Source: Bisporella sp. PMI_857 (lineage: Eukaryota > Ascomycota > Leotiomycetes > Helotiales > Helotiaceae). From it: a stretch of 64,000 nt of DNA. A program made the position numbers and the translations under genes. The stretch's first letter is position 1; each line of letters starts with the position of its first letter. Of the stretch, positions 10,144-21,364 are shown piece after piece. The notes under the pieces were generated by a model, which saw only the letters and a program-made list of their open reading frames with translations, was not told the origin of the DNA and did no database searches. Where the stretch lies: the NCBI GenBank assembly GCA_021307315.1, contig JAJSPD010000072.1, positions 163,747 through 227,746 on the forward strand, written 5' to 3'.

Positions 10144-11336
10144 AGTCGGGCACGTATGATAAAAGCGGTTTGAGAGAGATATTAGTGGACTGTCGATTTA
10201 AGATACGGCCAAATGAGGCTTAATTATGGATACAGGGCTAGTCGTCTGAAAGGCATTGTCTAAATAGACCAAGTGCGGGGCTTATCCGTACTGTCACAAT
10301 CTAAGCCTGAATCGTGAGGTCACAGGTGTAGACCCACTTATAAACAAGCCATGTATCACCCCTAAATCCTTAGATTTCGTACCCGAGATCAGGGCTTTTA
10401 CTCCTACATAGCGTATCAACATACTGATTTCCCCTATATTGCTTTATCTGTGTAGCCTATCGTAACTACCTCAATCCGAGACCAGTTCTAACACATTCAA
10501 GGCTCCCAAAAGGCCATAGATCTTCCCAATTAGGTATAGCATTTCCAGTTTCGGATCACCCCACCACCCCACCACAGCTATCATCAACTATTATCACCAA
10601 ACATCATCAGCAATCATTACAGTATCAATTACCCTCACTATCAAATATCATCCAGAAACGCTATCAAATAATATTACAGTACCATTAGCATCTTTTCAGG
10701 GCTCCAACATGACTCCAGCGCAGGATTACTTCCACTCTAATCAATATCCCCGGGTATCAAAAGCATTTATGACTTGCGTCTGCCCTGAGTCAAGAGACCC
10801 GCCCCCACGTTGATCAACCTTAGCGTCGCTGAGCTGTGCGTATTGCCAATGCACGGACTTGAGCCACGTTGGTCCCGCAGCTTCCAAGACTCCAACTGAG
10901 GCAAGGGAGTTGCAGTTGCAAAACAATGACGACTTCCAGCCTACATAATCGTCACATTTCGCAAGCATCATTAACTACATTAACTACATTAACTACATTA
11001 ACTATATTAAGTAAGAAGCATGTAACCATTGCATGTTGAGACGAGTGCCTATCAAAACTTCCGTCTCAAACACTGATGAAGCCGTGTGCCAATCTGCAGG
11101 TCGCTGGTCGCTCGTTCCGGAGTATATTTAGTGCAATGTCACGTCTTGAGACGCAAGGCACAACTTGGGGACGGATTCGCGCACCGTTAACATCCTGCAG
11201 TATAATTAATTGCAATCACTGTTCCTGGTACGTCATTATTCAACATCCGCTCTGACCAAGATAATGACTGCCTCCTCACTTTGACTTCAATAAAGTCAAC
11301 GAAGAATTTGACTAATTACAACGCTGCCGCGCTATT
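10144..11336. other. intergenic, no supported gene
   Basis: This is the probable promoter of the HET-ankyrin gene followed by AT-rich, CATCA/TATCA-rich sequence. At 10970-11010 there are about four tandem copies of the 9-mer ATTAACTAC. A 76-codon open frame at 10741-10971 (minus) has no recognisable domain and was not called. Confidence 0.6.
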
Positions 11337-11561
11337 TGTCACGGCCCTGGCCCTATCTCGCTTAGAGCTTGGCCCCTGACACCACAGGGCTCGCTTAAAC
11401 TGGCCCCTGGCCAGCCTCCCGTATATAAAGCGCTGCTTTCCTTCCCTTCTTCTGTCTGTAGCTTGTTCTCTTAGTTATAACAATTGACAGTCGTTCACAC
11501 CTTTGAGTCCCTCTTCCTGAGATCCACGGATCGAGATCCCTGTTTGTCTTGAGTTGTTACA
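11337..11561 (-). mobile_element. solo LTR, family B
   Basis: A 225-bp copy with TGTCACGG and GTTACA ends. The flanks CTATT and CTCTT agree at four of five bases, consistent with an aged target duplication. The following 11562-11868 shows no gene. Confidence 0.78.
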
Positions 11562-11868
11562 CTCTTCACCTCTCACAGCAAAGTACTCCGGAGATTGAGA
11601 GCCGTGGACCGCTCCTATCGTCCCGGAGTCGCCAGTTGCTTTCGTGAATTTCCCCCCTCACCGCTTGTAAGGGCTCACCTAGATGCCGGGAAATAGGATG
11701 GGATGTCCTATAACCAGCTAGGGCACCCAATACCGCAAATAGGTAAAAAGTAGGAAAAGCATGTAATAACGTCTAGAGAACTAAGGTAGGAGGTGTAGCT
11801 AGCTATGTGTAGGGACCATCCTAGCGTAGGTTCCCTATGCCTAAGGCTTTACACCACTTTTACTTGGG

Positions 11869-12575
11869 TTAATTTGACACTCCAAGCGCAGCCTCAACAA
11901 CTTGACAGGTAGGTATACGATCCCCCAAATCCGCATTTCCTCTCGAACACATTGGAATTCGGTGGCCACCTTCAAATCCTTTCGTCGGCTTGTAGGTATT
12001 GGCACTTAACGAATCAGCATCCTTTTCAAAATCTTGTGATCGAAGACCCCATACAACGGTTACTGTACCCGGCGGATAAGTAGTGGCGTCCGCAGGAAGT
12101 CCAGCAGCAGCCTCGGCCATTGTCCACGATCCATCTGCTGCATGCGGATATCGCGCACTGCAGAATGCCTTTTTATGGAGGGGCATCCCGTACCGGCAAG
12201 GGTCTTGTTCTTGACATTCCCCTTAGGGATATCGGAAACGAACCAGCCCTTGTTAGCACCCGTAGGCCAATATGTCACCGCTACCATTCGAGCGCGTGGC
12301 GCCAGTATGACCTCTACTGAGTCAGTGAGTACTCTAGGGTTTTTCTGTGTTGTTGAAAGCTAATCGAAGTAATTCTTAGCCCGGATCTCCGCCTGGGCCG
12401 CGTCGCCGGGTACCTCGAAAACGCTATGTGCTACAAACTGTTGGTAAGTTGTGTCTGTTCCTGAACCGTCTACGTTGATCATTTGCCACTTGTCTCTCTT
12501 GGGTGCTGCTGAGATGGATTGTGCAAGCAAAATGGCGGACAAGGAGATTTGAAGGACATTCTTTAAGCCGAACAT
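11869..12575 (-). pseudogene. small secreted protein gene, probably broken
   Basis: The frame starts with a clear signal peptide (MFGLKNVLQISLSAILLAQ, cleavage near SISAAP) and reads 71 codons to a TAG at 12362-12360. The same frame then continues through GANKGWFVSDIPKGNVK. One base shift near 12213 moves into the frame reading DPCRYGMPLHKKAFCSARYP and ending EAALGVSN. Read continuously this is one secreted, Cys-containing protein of about 235 residues with one nonsense codon and one frameshift. An unusual intron arrangement cannot be excluded, but no donor/acceptor pair I tried removed both breaks. I recognise no family. A secreted effector-like role is only a guess. Confidence 0.5.
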
Positions 12576-13767
12576 GGTTGAGTGTCAAAGACTGATTGCC
12601 TGTCTAATATATGTGAGGTTCTCAATTCAGTCTATGCTAAGGGAAATGGACATGAATTTTCGTACTGAAAGGAAACCGGACTTTGAGAGCCTGGGCAATA
12701 CGTGGTCAAAGTAGAGTAATATAAAGAAGTTGGGATATTGATATAAGTCGGAGGCCCCCGTTCCGGCCACCTCGCTTAGCACACCGCCACTCCCTACCCT
12801 CATATATAGAACTCAAATAGATCAATAGAATCTTGTTCAATTGCTCTACAATTTTGCAAATCTCTCGATAATATCATGAAGCCCTCATATACTGAAGAAG
12901 ATGTCATGCGAGCACTTGACGAAGTTGCAAATGGGAGGTGTGTGCGGCTGGCGGCCCTAGAGTATGGTGTTCCAAGGTCTACTCTTACAGACAGATTAAA
13001 TGGCCACACATCACGTCATGAAGGAGCAGGGCACTTGCAAAAGTTTGCACCGTTCAAGAAAAACGTTTGACAGAGTAGATTCTAGTTCAAGAGTCTTTAG
13101 GGCTTAGTCTTACTTATGTACAGATCAAGGATTTTGCTCAACGCTTTATTGCTATTCGTGGAGACACAACTACACTAGGAAAACGATGGATACGAGCTTT
13201 TCTAGAAAGAAATCCTATGCTAAAGACCAAAAAGCAAGTCAGGATTGATTCTACCCGTGTCAATGGCGCTACAACTAGTATTATTAAGCTTGGTTTCAAA
13301 AATTGGAGATTCCTGAAATCAAGGCTATTAAACCGGAGAATCGTTGGAACATGGACGAAGCTGGTATAATGGAAGGTCAAGGATCCAATGGGCTAGTAGT
13401 AGGAAGTGTCAATCGGCGTTTTATTCAAAGAAAACAACCCGGTTCTAAAGCGTGGACGTCTTTTATCGAATACATTTCAGCTACAGGAGTAGCAATTTCT
13501 CTATTGGTCATGTTTAAAAGCAAAACATTTCAACAGCAATGGCTTCCTACTAGTTTGGATACTTTTAAGGATTAGAAGTTTACTGCAACTCAAAATGGCT
13601 GGACATCTGATGAAAAAGCCTTAGAATGGCTGACGAAAGTGTTTATTCTTTACACTACTCCAAACAACTCTAAAAAGCCTCGACTACTTATTTTAGACAG
13701 ATATAGGAGTCATGAAACAACGGATTTTATGTGCAAGTGCTTTCAGCACAATATACACTTGTTATTT

Positions 13768-14106
13768 TGTAACAGATAGAGGGCAGCAGGAGGGATTGCA
13801 ATATAACAGATAAGAATACGTGACTAGCGATGTAGTTGCAATAGTAAGGAATTGATATTAGAAGTATGCCTGTAAGTCTAACATGGAAAGAAAAACTCAA
13901 GCTTGCTTTGTTCAGAGAGCTCTAGCTGTTCCTTATATCTTTAACTGTGCTGTAGCTGTGAGCCTGTGGCTGCTGTAGCTGTAAGCATGTGGCTAGCCAT
14001 GGGCGGAGCGTGCCGCTTGCAGCCCTGAAAGTACTACAGCTGAAAAGCCTTCAGCTGGCTGTTAGGCTCTCACGATGGCCGTCTTGAACCGACCCTGGCT
14101 GTTACA
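13768..14106 (+). mobile_element. solo LTR, family E, copy 1
   Basis: A 339-bp LTR with TGTAACAG and CTGTTACA ends, inserted in the DDE region of the transposase pseudogene. The flanks do not match, and transposase sequence is missing at the junction. This suggests a deletion or LTR-LTR recombination rather than a simple insertion. Confidence 0.8.
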
Positions 14107-14418
14107 AGAACAAGCTAAACTTGATCGAAAGGTCGTATTGCTACTAGTAAAGCAATGAAAGAGCAAAGAGCAGAAAAAAGGCAAGCTAAGCTTGCTGAAT
14201 CTCAATTACGGAAAGAGAATATGAGCCAGAATTCTCTTCGATCAAAAGTATCTACTAAGAAGCTGATTTCTATGGCCCCTGAACCTATTTTAGCTTCTTC
14301 TAAGATACCAAACCTTCAAAAATCTTATGTTAAGGCTTCTGCTACTTCAGAATCACTAATCAAAGCACATATTCAAGCAGTAGAGGAGGTAGTAACTACA
14401 TCGGGAAGAGTTACGCGC

Positions 14419-14844
14419 TGTAACAAATAGAGGGCAGCAGGAGGGATTGCAATATAACAGATAAAATATGTGACTAGCGATGTCGTTGCAATAGTGATGA
14501 ATTGATATTAGAAGTATGCTTGTAAGTCTAACATAGAAGGAAAAACTCAAGCTTGCCTTGTTCAGAAAGCTCTAGCTGTTCCTTATATCTTTCACTGTGC
14601 TGTAGCTGTGAGCCTGTGGCTGCTGGAGCTGTTGTAGCTGTGAGCCTGTGGCTGCTGGAGCTGTTGTAGCTGGAAGCCTGTGGCTGCTGGAGCTGTTGTA
14701 GCTGTGAGCCTGTGGCTGCTGGAGCTGCTGTAGCTGGAAGCCTGTGGCTGCTGTAGCTGTAAGCCCGTGGCTGGCCATGGGCGGAGCGTGCCGCTTGCAG
14801 CCCTGAAAGTCCTACAGCTGAAAACCCTTCGGCTGACTGTTACA
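14419..14844 (+). mobile_element. solo LTR, family E, copy 2, with CGCGC target duplication
   Basis: A 426-bp LTR flanked by a perfect duplication, CGCGC, at 14414-14418 and 14845-14849. Removing it restores the transposase reading frame (GRVTR followed by AIELEKK). It is longer than copy 1 because of an internal minisatellite at 14609-14770. Confidence 0.88.
14609..14770 (+). repeat. 32-33-bp minisatellite inside LTR E copy 2
   Basis: About five tandem units of 32-33 bp (TGAGCCTGTGGCTGCTGGAG, then CTGTTGTAGCTG), with some units starting TGGAAGCC instead. Copy 1 of the LTR has only one or two units, so the array has expanded or contracted since the copies diverged. Confidence 0.8.
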
Positions 14845-15044
14845 CGCGCAATCGAGCTGGAAAAGAAATCAAGCACCCTTCACGCTATACATGAACTTTT
14901 CCTTTAGAGCAATAATAGAACAAGTTTTTCTGAATCAAATGAGCCTATTTTCAATACAATAGGATTTGTGGTTGATTTATTATTAATTGTTTTGTAATTG
15001 ATTAGTTTAGTAGGTCACATGCGGTTTTGGTTAGGGTTGGGTTT

Positions 15045-15275
15045 TGTTGGTATAAAGTCATGTGAACGTTCCATGACGCACAGGCCACCACCTGAATGTA
15101 TTTAAGTTCTCGCTCGTAGGACGTAACTTAGAACAATCAAGAACAAGTCAACCACCTACAACGAGCATATATAGCACTGCGCTGAGATCGCGGTGCTACG
15201 TGCCCCGTGGGTAACCGACTTAAGCTATTGCAAGTCATCAATACGAAGAAGGTATCACAGAGAGTGATACCAACA
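15045..15275 (+). mobile_element. Copia-type 5' LTR with adjacent primer-binding site
   Basis: A 231-bp LTR with perfect inverted ends TGTTGGTAT and ATACCAACA. It is followed directly by GGTTTTGAGC, resembling the primer-binding context (GGTTATGAGC) seen after fungal Copia LTRs. The internal region is gone by about 15330. A diverged relative lies at 50605-50831. The sequence 15276-15637 shows no gene. Confidence 0.7.
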
Positions 15276-15637
15276 GGTTTTGAGCAGGGACATCGGTTAT
15301 GACATGCCGTTACAAAAGGCTTTTAAAAATCAACATCTTGGACAAGTCCTAGGCGCAGCAAGGATGAATTGTAATTAGGTATACTAGTCGTTTGGAATGT
15401 GTATAAGTGTTACAAGATAATAAGCCATGCACTGTCGTTTCTATCAACCCCAGCCCTGCTGTGTCTCAGAAACCCTGCCCAGTAGCGAATATAGAGTGAG
15501 CGTTGGTCCGACTTGAGACTTTCCAATTTCCGCCTATTACAAGTTTATAATAATCCAATGAAATTGCGCAGAGAAAGTCAATAGTAAGCAAGACACTATT
15601 ATAGACAAGACTTCGGACCTTTGCCAGCGGATCAACG

Positions 15638-16804
15638 TCAGGGGAACTGTGACTGATGCCACCACCCCATGGGATGGTTCATCTCAAACCAAGTCTCACG
15701 TGGGGATGGCGAGCGACGTGCCTCCATTCGCTTCTGCCGTTCTGCCTTCTCCTTTTCTCGATCGTGCCAAACGCCGACGAACTCGAACATTTCTGGAGCA
15801 GTGAGCAGGGGAGCTGGAGCGCTTGGGCTGTACGGCTGCATAAACACCATTTCCCGAGAGACCCTCAGCTTCAGGTAACCGTTGCCGATGAACTTGAACG
15901 ACAGCTCATACTTGCCACAGCAACTCTTTACCTTGAGAGTTTCCTGGCTCGCGTGTTTCGGAGGGCGGAACGGCCCAAAGTCACAGGTCGCACTTGCATT
16001 GAGATACACGTCGCCATACAACATTTCAGCCTCGCCGCTGGGACTGTTTTTGTCCAGGCGGGAAGTATCAGTGTCGTTGCCCATGCCGCCATCCATGTTG
16101 TCAAGGCGATAAAAGTCAACCCTTTTTGTCGCATAGAGATCGGAATAGAAGTAGTCGACGTGGTCGCTGCAGAATAGCTTAAACGTCTGACCCGCGAGTG
16201 ATTCAACAGCTATAGACCCACTCTCCTTCTCATCCTTCTTAAGAGATCTGTATGCTGTGCGAACCTCCTCTTCCTTGGCCACCTCAATGTCTCGTTCGCG
16301 TTCTCGCCGCTTCCGCTCTTGCAGTTTCTGCTGCTTTCTTTCCTCACGGTCTTCTTTCAGCTCGTAGTAGTAATCGGCATCAGACCCGTCGTACGATCTT
16401 TCGGACTCGCCGTCATCGTCCATATCATCGCTCTCATGATAGCAGTCGCATTCGGGGTCCTCGCCGCCACACTTGTAGTCCCATTTGGACTGCCCGACAT
16501 CGTCTCTCGTCTGGTCCTCCAGCTCCGAAAGATCCTCGTCAAAGTCACCGGCATACACTTCCCTGTTCTCTGTGAAGCTGATAGAGTGGACTCGATAGAA
16601 CCATGACGGGAGAGTGCGGGTGTGTCTCTGCACTCGACCAGGCTTCTCAACACGCGACGCCTGTACCCGTAGGGGATCGGCCAGCGCCGCACGTTTGCCC
16701 ATCGTCGATGTGACTGATGCAACTGCTTCCTGTTGTTTTGAAATTGTGTTTAAGTATTGCCCAACGGGTTCCCGTTGAATGTTTTCCTGCGATATGACGT
16801 GCAA
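15638..16804 (-). CDS. conserved-looking charged protein of unknown function
   Basis: An open frame of 388 residues. The real start may be Met35 (MGKRAALADPLRVQ, at 16702), since the upstream residues look less conserved. An acidic stretch (about 120-160, Asp/Ser/Glu-rich) is followed by a highly charged, probably coiled-coil helix (about 160-205, ERKRRERERDIEVAKEEEVR). A globular C-terminal half contains MLYGDVYLNASATCDFGPF and KSCCGKYELSFKFIGNGYLK. No signal peptide or membrane segment is visible. No lesion was seen, which contrasts with the surrounding relics. I do not recognise the family and assign no function. Confidence 0.8.
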   Translation of the reverse strand: MHVISQENIQREPVGQYLNTISKQQEAVASVTSTMGKRAALADPLRVQASRVEKPGRVQRHTRTLPSWFYRVHSISFTENREVYAGDFDEDLSELEDQTRDDVGQSKWDYKCGGEDPECDCYHESDDMDDDGESERSYDGSDADYYYELKEDREERKQQKLQERKRRERERDIEVAKEEEVRTAYRSLKKDEKESGSIAVESLAGQTFKLFCSDHVDYFYSDLYATKRVDFYRLDNMDGGMGNDTDTSRLDKNSPSGEAEMLYGDVYLNASATCDFGPFRPPKHASQETLKVKSCCGKYELSFKFIGNGYLKLRVSREMVFMQPYSPSAPAPLLTAPEMFEFVGVWHDREKEKAERQKRMEARRSPSPRETWFEMNHPMGWWHQSQFP

Positions 16805-17578
16805 CTGCTAAAAAGGCGCGCTGGCACCAGGATAACCTTTTACGCGACTCAGCAAATTTGGGCCCGTGCGCGTGTCCAAATTCCCGAAATTCGGCGAGTC
16901 AACCCAGTCACCAATCACTTCCCCCCAATGAACTATCCAAATCTCTCGCCCCTGAAAGTGATGAGCAAACCCTTTTCTCTGGGGCAATGATGCTTTCGCT
17001 GTTACCATTGACGAAGCGTCTCTTGCTGGTATCGCTCAGAACTTGATATGGGATTAACAATTGGCCTCTTTACAATCGAATGGCCATGCTAAGTTATACG
17101 GTAAAATTACTGGTATTGTAATATACCTAGCACATCCCTAGGGTCGATCATTTATCACGTGGTTTTAGGCCACGCTTTGACAACTGCGAAAAATTGTCCA
17201 TTGAGCCAATTCAGCAAAGACAGATCATAATGAATGGCAACGAAACTAATCTTAAGTCAATATTTCCCACTCAAAATCAGGAATTACAGTTTCGCACCTA
17301 TTGCTCAGAGTATTTTTCTACGAGGCGGCTCCATGTCTCTGCGTGGGGGTTCTTGGAAGTGTATGGTGAAAAGATATGGCCCAGAGCGGCCCAGGATAAC
17401 CCCTCAGAGAAAGAGTGAATCTTACGCCATACTATGCTGTTCGGTCACTTACAATATGCACAGTCTTGGGAGATACATACGTCTTATTTTTCAACAACGC
17501 GATAGTTTGCCAGGGATAATATCAATCAGCCCCGAGTTCCAGGAGAAAACAGAGTTAATTCCTGAGGAGAGTGCAGTA

Positions 17579-17878
17579 ATGGCCGAGAAACGAGTCACCA
17601 AACTGGTGGAAAAGGTAAGTTTGATACTGTACAGGATTATTGATTATGACTGCTAAATGCAGTTCCAGGAATTTGAAAGCGTGCGCTCAACAGCTGAGAG
17701 TGAAAGATTGGCCGTGATGTCTCCGGTGACCCCTCTGGATATTATTTCGTCCCAAAAACCTCGGAAAAGACCGAGACAAAAGGGTGGAGAGGTGCAGTCG
17801 CGATGTTGCAAGGGTAGAAAGAGGGCGAAGGTTGTGGATGCAACAGACGAAGATACCATTATTGTCGAAACAAAGTGA
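17579..17878 (+). CDS. small basic protein, two exons, function unknown
   Basis: Exon 1 (17579-17614, MAEKRVTKLVEK) joins exon 2 (17663-17878) across a 48-bp intron with a GTAAGT donor, a GCTAAA branch-like site and a TGCAG acceptor. The join keeps the frame. The 83-residue product is helical at first, then has two basic clusters (KPRKRPRQKGG, KGRKRAK) that would serve as nuclear-localisation signals, and ends with an acidic tail. The frame of exon 1 is open upstream to 17234, so a longer N-terminus or extra 5' exons are possible. I recognise no family. Confidence 0.5.
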
Positions 17879-18080
17879 CAGCTGTGGAAGCATTGGGGAG
17901 TATTGGTTTAATTCCAAGATTGTATGATTTTGGCACTTAAATTTTTAATATTGCTACGTTCTGTAAGGACATTACAAATAGGCCGCTCGGCTCACGGAAC
18001 ATATGTCTCTAGCTGCAAAGCAATAGTAGTATATATACAACAATATCACTTCGCTATTTGGGATTGCTAACTATCAATTA

Positions 18081-18232
18081 TGTCACGGTGCTAGCATATA
18101 TACGTTAGTACGCAATTGGTTCCTGACCAATTATTCTCGTCTTTTGTTTATGGCGCCGGTGGAGCCATGACAGGTCGGCTAAGTAAGCCACGTAACTAGT
18201 ATTAAGGGTTACGTGCTATGCTGGTTGTGACA
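18081..18232 (-). mobile_element. solo LTR, family K
   Basis: A 152-bp segment with inverted ends TGTCACGG and TTGTGACA. Its minus-strand start (TGTCACAACCAGCATAGC) matches 39322-39411. No duplication was seen. The sequence 17879-18080 shows no gene. Confidence 0.62.
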
Positions 18233-18247
18233 TCTCCCTACTGCTAC

Positions 18248-19900
18248 TCAGATAATCGTGAATCGTTCACTGAATCCCCACTCTAAGAGAGCTATTTTGT
18301 CCTTTCGTTCACAGTGTAAAACCCCTATTCTGTTAAAGACCAACTGTCCATCTTCCAATTGTCTCAACACAAGAAATAGCCGAGACTCATATACACTGAC
18401 CACTGTCACTGAAATTCCATCTTTAGGCTTTACTTCTATACTCACCAGAATCTCATCTGTATCAGGATAAAAATATCCAAGTGACTTTCTAGCCATACCA
18501 CCTAGTTTTCGAGATTCCATCTTACACGGAAAATGCCACCTAGACCCGCCCGTCAACGAAATATGTACTTGGCAAAGATAGCCTACGGTCGTCAGTTTCC
18601 CGTCGCTAACTGTGCCGTACTTATTCCTGCCCGAAGGCGGACAACGAATATCTATATCCGTTAAATCAGGATCACTGTTTGCCCACCTCCCGCGGTCATA
18701 TGCCAGCTTCCAGAACTGAAATTCGACGTAGCCCGTAACGCTAGCCCAAGACCAGGTGGGAGCTATAGATGGCTCGATTCGATGACTAGCGTAGCCACAT
18801 TCTCGCCCGGATTCGACTGGCCAACTAACGACCCAGAGAAGTGTAGATGGCAGAGTATTTGACCATAGTCCCGCGTAGTATTCAGTGTCCGGACTGGCTA
18901 AATGAGCGCGCCTGGCTAACCCCGCCAGAGCTGCTAGACGATCTGAGTGGTAAGTGAGTTGACGTTGATTGTACTGCTCGATGACTTCCCTCCAGAACTC
19001 TTTCAGATTCTTAGTGTCGATTTGCCGAGGTTCCTCAACATCTTCTGGCCTATGCGGAGGTTTGTTGTGCGGTCGGAGCTGGCATTCACACTGAGATGCT
19101 GAGGCACACTTCCAGGAGACTTCGCCTGGAAGGAAGTGGAGAGCACGATGAGGCAGGAACGTCTCCTGCAACACCCAGCCACGTCTGAGCAAATAGCTAC
19201 CTTGCTCTCTTAATCTTTGAGAGGGCTGAAGATCTCCCCGCTCCCAACTTACATAGTGTCCTCCAAACCCACCCAGGCTCCCAAATTCCCTCGATGCCGA
19301 TAAAAAACTCATTCCTTTCACCTTTTGGTCCGTAGTAGACTAGTTTACGAGTCTTTATATTGAATTCCTGCCTTTCAGAAGTATTTAAAAACCCCGCGTG
19401 ACAGTTTATAGCAGCGTCTGCTGCTATAGCGAGCCAACAATTAGCATAAACCTGGTCTATCTTAGACCCTTGGATCTCCCAGTCTGAGTCTGAGTTTTGC
19501 ATAATGTAAATGGAGTCAATCCAGATATACTCGACCGCCAGAGCATAGCATGCGCGTATGGTGTTCTAGAATGACTTTGGGAAGCGAGAGAAGGGAATGC
19601 CACACTTAAAGTCATTGATAGTGTCCTCATTTAACTGCATCGGCAGTTAGCCGCCCCAGCGATGGCTTAGAGCTATGTACCTCCCCGGAGTGCCTTGAGG
19701 TTCGACGAGGCGCGGATCGCCTCCGGAGCCGACAAAGATGACTCGATTAGGGAGGGCTTCAGACGAGATTTTCTTACAGCCTGAGTGTTTCCTGCTGCAG
19801 TCTGACACCCAGGCTCTGATAACCTTGTGGCATTCGGGGGAATCTGCGGCAGTTGCAACGTGTCTCGCTGCGCTGATGTTAGGCCAAGACGAAGGACCCC
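18248..19900 (-). pseudogene. HET domain protein pseudogene
   Basis: Read on the minus strand, the HET landmarks appear in order. First comes a leader with AWVSDCSRKHSGCKK and ALPNRVIFVG. Then YIALSHRWGG, a TAA stop (19649-19647), PFSRFPKSF, a TAG stop (19568-19566), LAVEYIWIDSIYIMQ, a frame change near 19260-19330, RRGWVLQETFLPHRALHF, and a C-terminal domain ending at 18248. The TAG falls where family members usually have Gln (FQ before DAI or NTI), and the TAA follows GG where Gln would fit. At least two nonsense codons and one frameshift make it non-functional. The upstream end is unclear, and an LTR begins at 20092. Confidence 0.82.
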
Positions 19901-20091
19901 TGTTTTTTGCTTAAGCGACTTGAATTATATGAGCCGATCACAGCAGAACCAACCTTCCAGACTAAACAACTCTACTGAGCGCTCTACTGGGTGGTATGGA
20001 GGAGCAGAAGTATGCGAAGGACTGGCATACCATCCTCCCTTGTTAAAGCCTAATTATTGCAAGGTTAGCCATATAGTTATATTCACCCCTG

Positions 20092-20337
20092 TGTAACAAC
20101 TCAAGCTGAACAGGGATCTCGATCCGTAGATCTAGGTAGAAGGACTCAAAGGTGTGAACAACTATCAATTGTTATAACTAAGAGAACAAGCTACAGGCAG
20201 AAGAAGGAAAGGAGAGTAGTGCTTTATATACAGGAGGCTGGCCAGGGGCCAGTGTAAGCGAGCCCTGTAGCGTCAGTCGCCAAGCTCTGGGATGCCGAGC
20301 CCTGTAGTAACAGGGGCCAAGCTCGAGATCCGTGACA
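20092..20337 (+). mobile_element. solo LTR, family B
   Basis: A 246-bp copy with TGTAACAACTC and CCGTGACA ends, lacking a dozen bases near its 3' end. No target duplication was seen. It lies just upstream of the HET pseudogene and may mark the break that removed its promoter. Confidence 0.78.
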
Positions 20338-20472
20338 CTCATGATCATTAGGCAAGTTGTATTAGAACAAGAGACAATAAAGCTTCAGTTTGACCATTCC
20401 AAAGCGCTACCCATACCCTATGTGACAGCAGGAGTTATTAGCTATAGCAGCTTTTGACGCTCCCAACAGGAC

Positions 20473-20969
20473 TGTCACGATCCCAATACCGGCGCTTGTG
20501 ATAGCTGTTTGTAAGGTATCAAATATGAAGATTCCAAACTAAAGAGAAAAGGTGTAACTACTGTTGGAACTGCGCTTATATAACCATGGCCAGTTCCAGG
20601 GTCCTAGCTAGGCGAACCAATGAGCATTCGCGGCTGTGGCGCGACATCTGGCAATGAATGTGTTGAAATAGAGTCACCGGCCTTCAGAGAGTGTAGGGTA
20701 AACAAGTCAATTGCTGAAGGTTGTAGAACCATGAATCTACGGGAGAGAAGCTATCTACTTATAGAGGTGTGTGATACTCCCACATGAGTATCACATGCGT
20801 ACTATCACATGTAACCAATACGTAGACTCGTCATCGAAGGTAAAAGTAAGTATCCATCTTCCGCAAGCATACCTACCGCTTCCGCAATAGGCTAGGCATG
20901 GTCCTTAGACCTAACCTTGTTCAATAGAATGCCAGATAGGTTGTGCACGTGATCTCTAAGACCGTGACA
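20473..20969 (+). mobile_element. candidate LTR, family G
   Basis: TGTCACG and CGTGACA inverted ends enclose 497 bp. The part 20490-20655 recurs in reverse complement at 46005-46167. No target duplication was seen. The flanking 20338-20472 and 20970-21364 show no supported gene. Confidence 0.45.
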
Positions 20970-21364
20970 CGCCGCAGCTTCAGGATTTAGTGATTATTAG
21001 CGTTCATTAGCCTAATTAGCCTGATTACATTGATACTCCATTAAAGCTAGAATCGCTATAATTTACTCGCCTACTATTCCAAAATTGGTCAAGCATGTGG
21101 CGTATAATATCAGGTATCTCGAACTTTCCATGCGCAGTACGCCTAACCGCCGCCTCTCACTTGACTCCTTTTCGCATCACCATCGCGACGGTAGGCTAAT
21201 ATGGACAGAGCCAGTCAAGAAAGTTAACGAATTGATCGCTAATCAATTCTTGTGCCTTTTTGGCCAGATGGTGCAGCGGTTAAAGTTACTCAAAGCACGG
21301 GTCGTCGCAACTATGTATTATCTGCGAGTTTTTTTATGGTATTATTCCTATCTGGTCAATTATA

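Larger units (their letters stand above)
12876..14907 (+). pseudogene. Fot1/pogo-type transposase pseudogene with two LTR insertions
   Basis: The N-terminal psq helix-turn-helix reads open to 13070, then the frame breaks. The CENP-B-type segment (ATTSIIKLGF) is in a second frame. The DDE domain (NRWNMDEAGIMEGQGSNGL, FIEYISATG) is in a third, with a stop after LPTSLDTFKD, and continues to about 13767. The copy is interrupted there by a solo LTR (13768-14106). It resumes at 14107 with the lysine-rich C-terminal region, is interrupted again (14419-14844), and ends IHELFL at 14907. The part between the DDE core and the lysine-rich region is missing. The original element is non-functional. Confidence 0.85.

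Noticed and set aside
10741..10971. 76-codon minus-strand frame
   Set aside because: No signal peptide, domain or neighbouring exon that would support it.
21235..21310. Possible tRNA (TGGTGCAGCGG resembling an A box)
   Set aside because: No convincing B box or cloverleaf. GGGTCGTCGCAAC deviates from GGTTCGANNCC.
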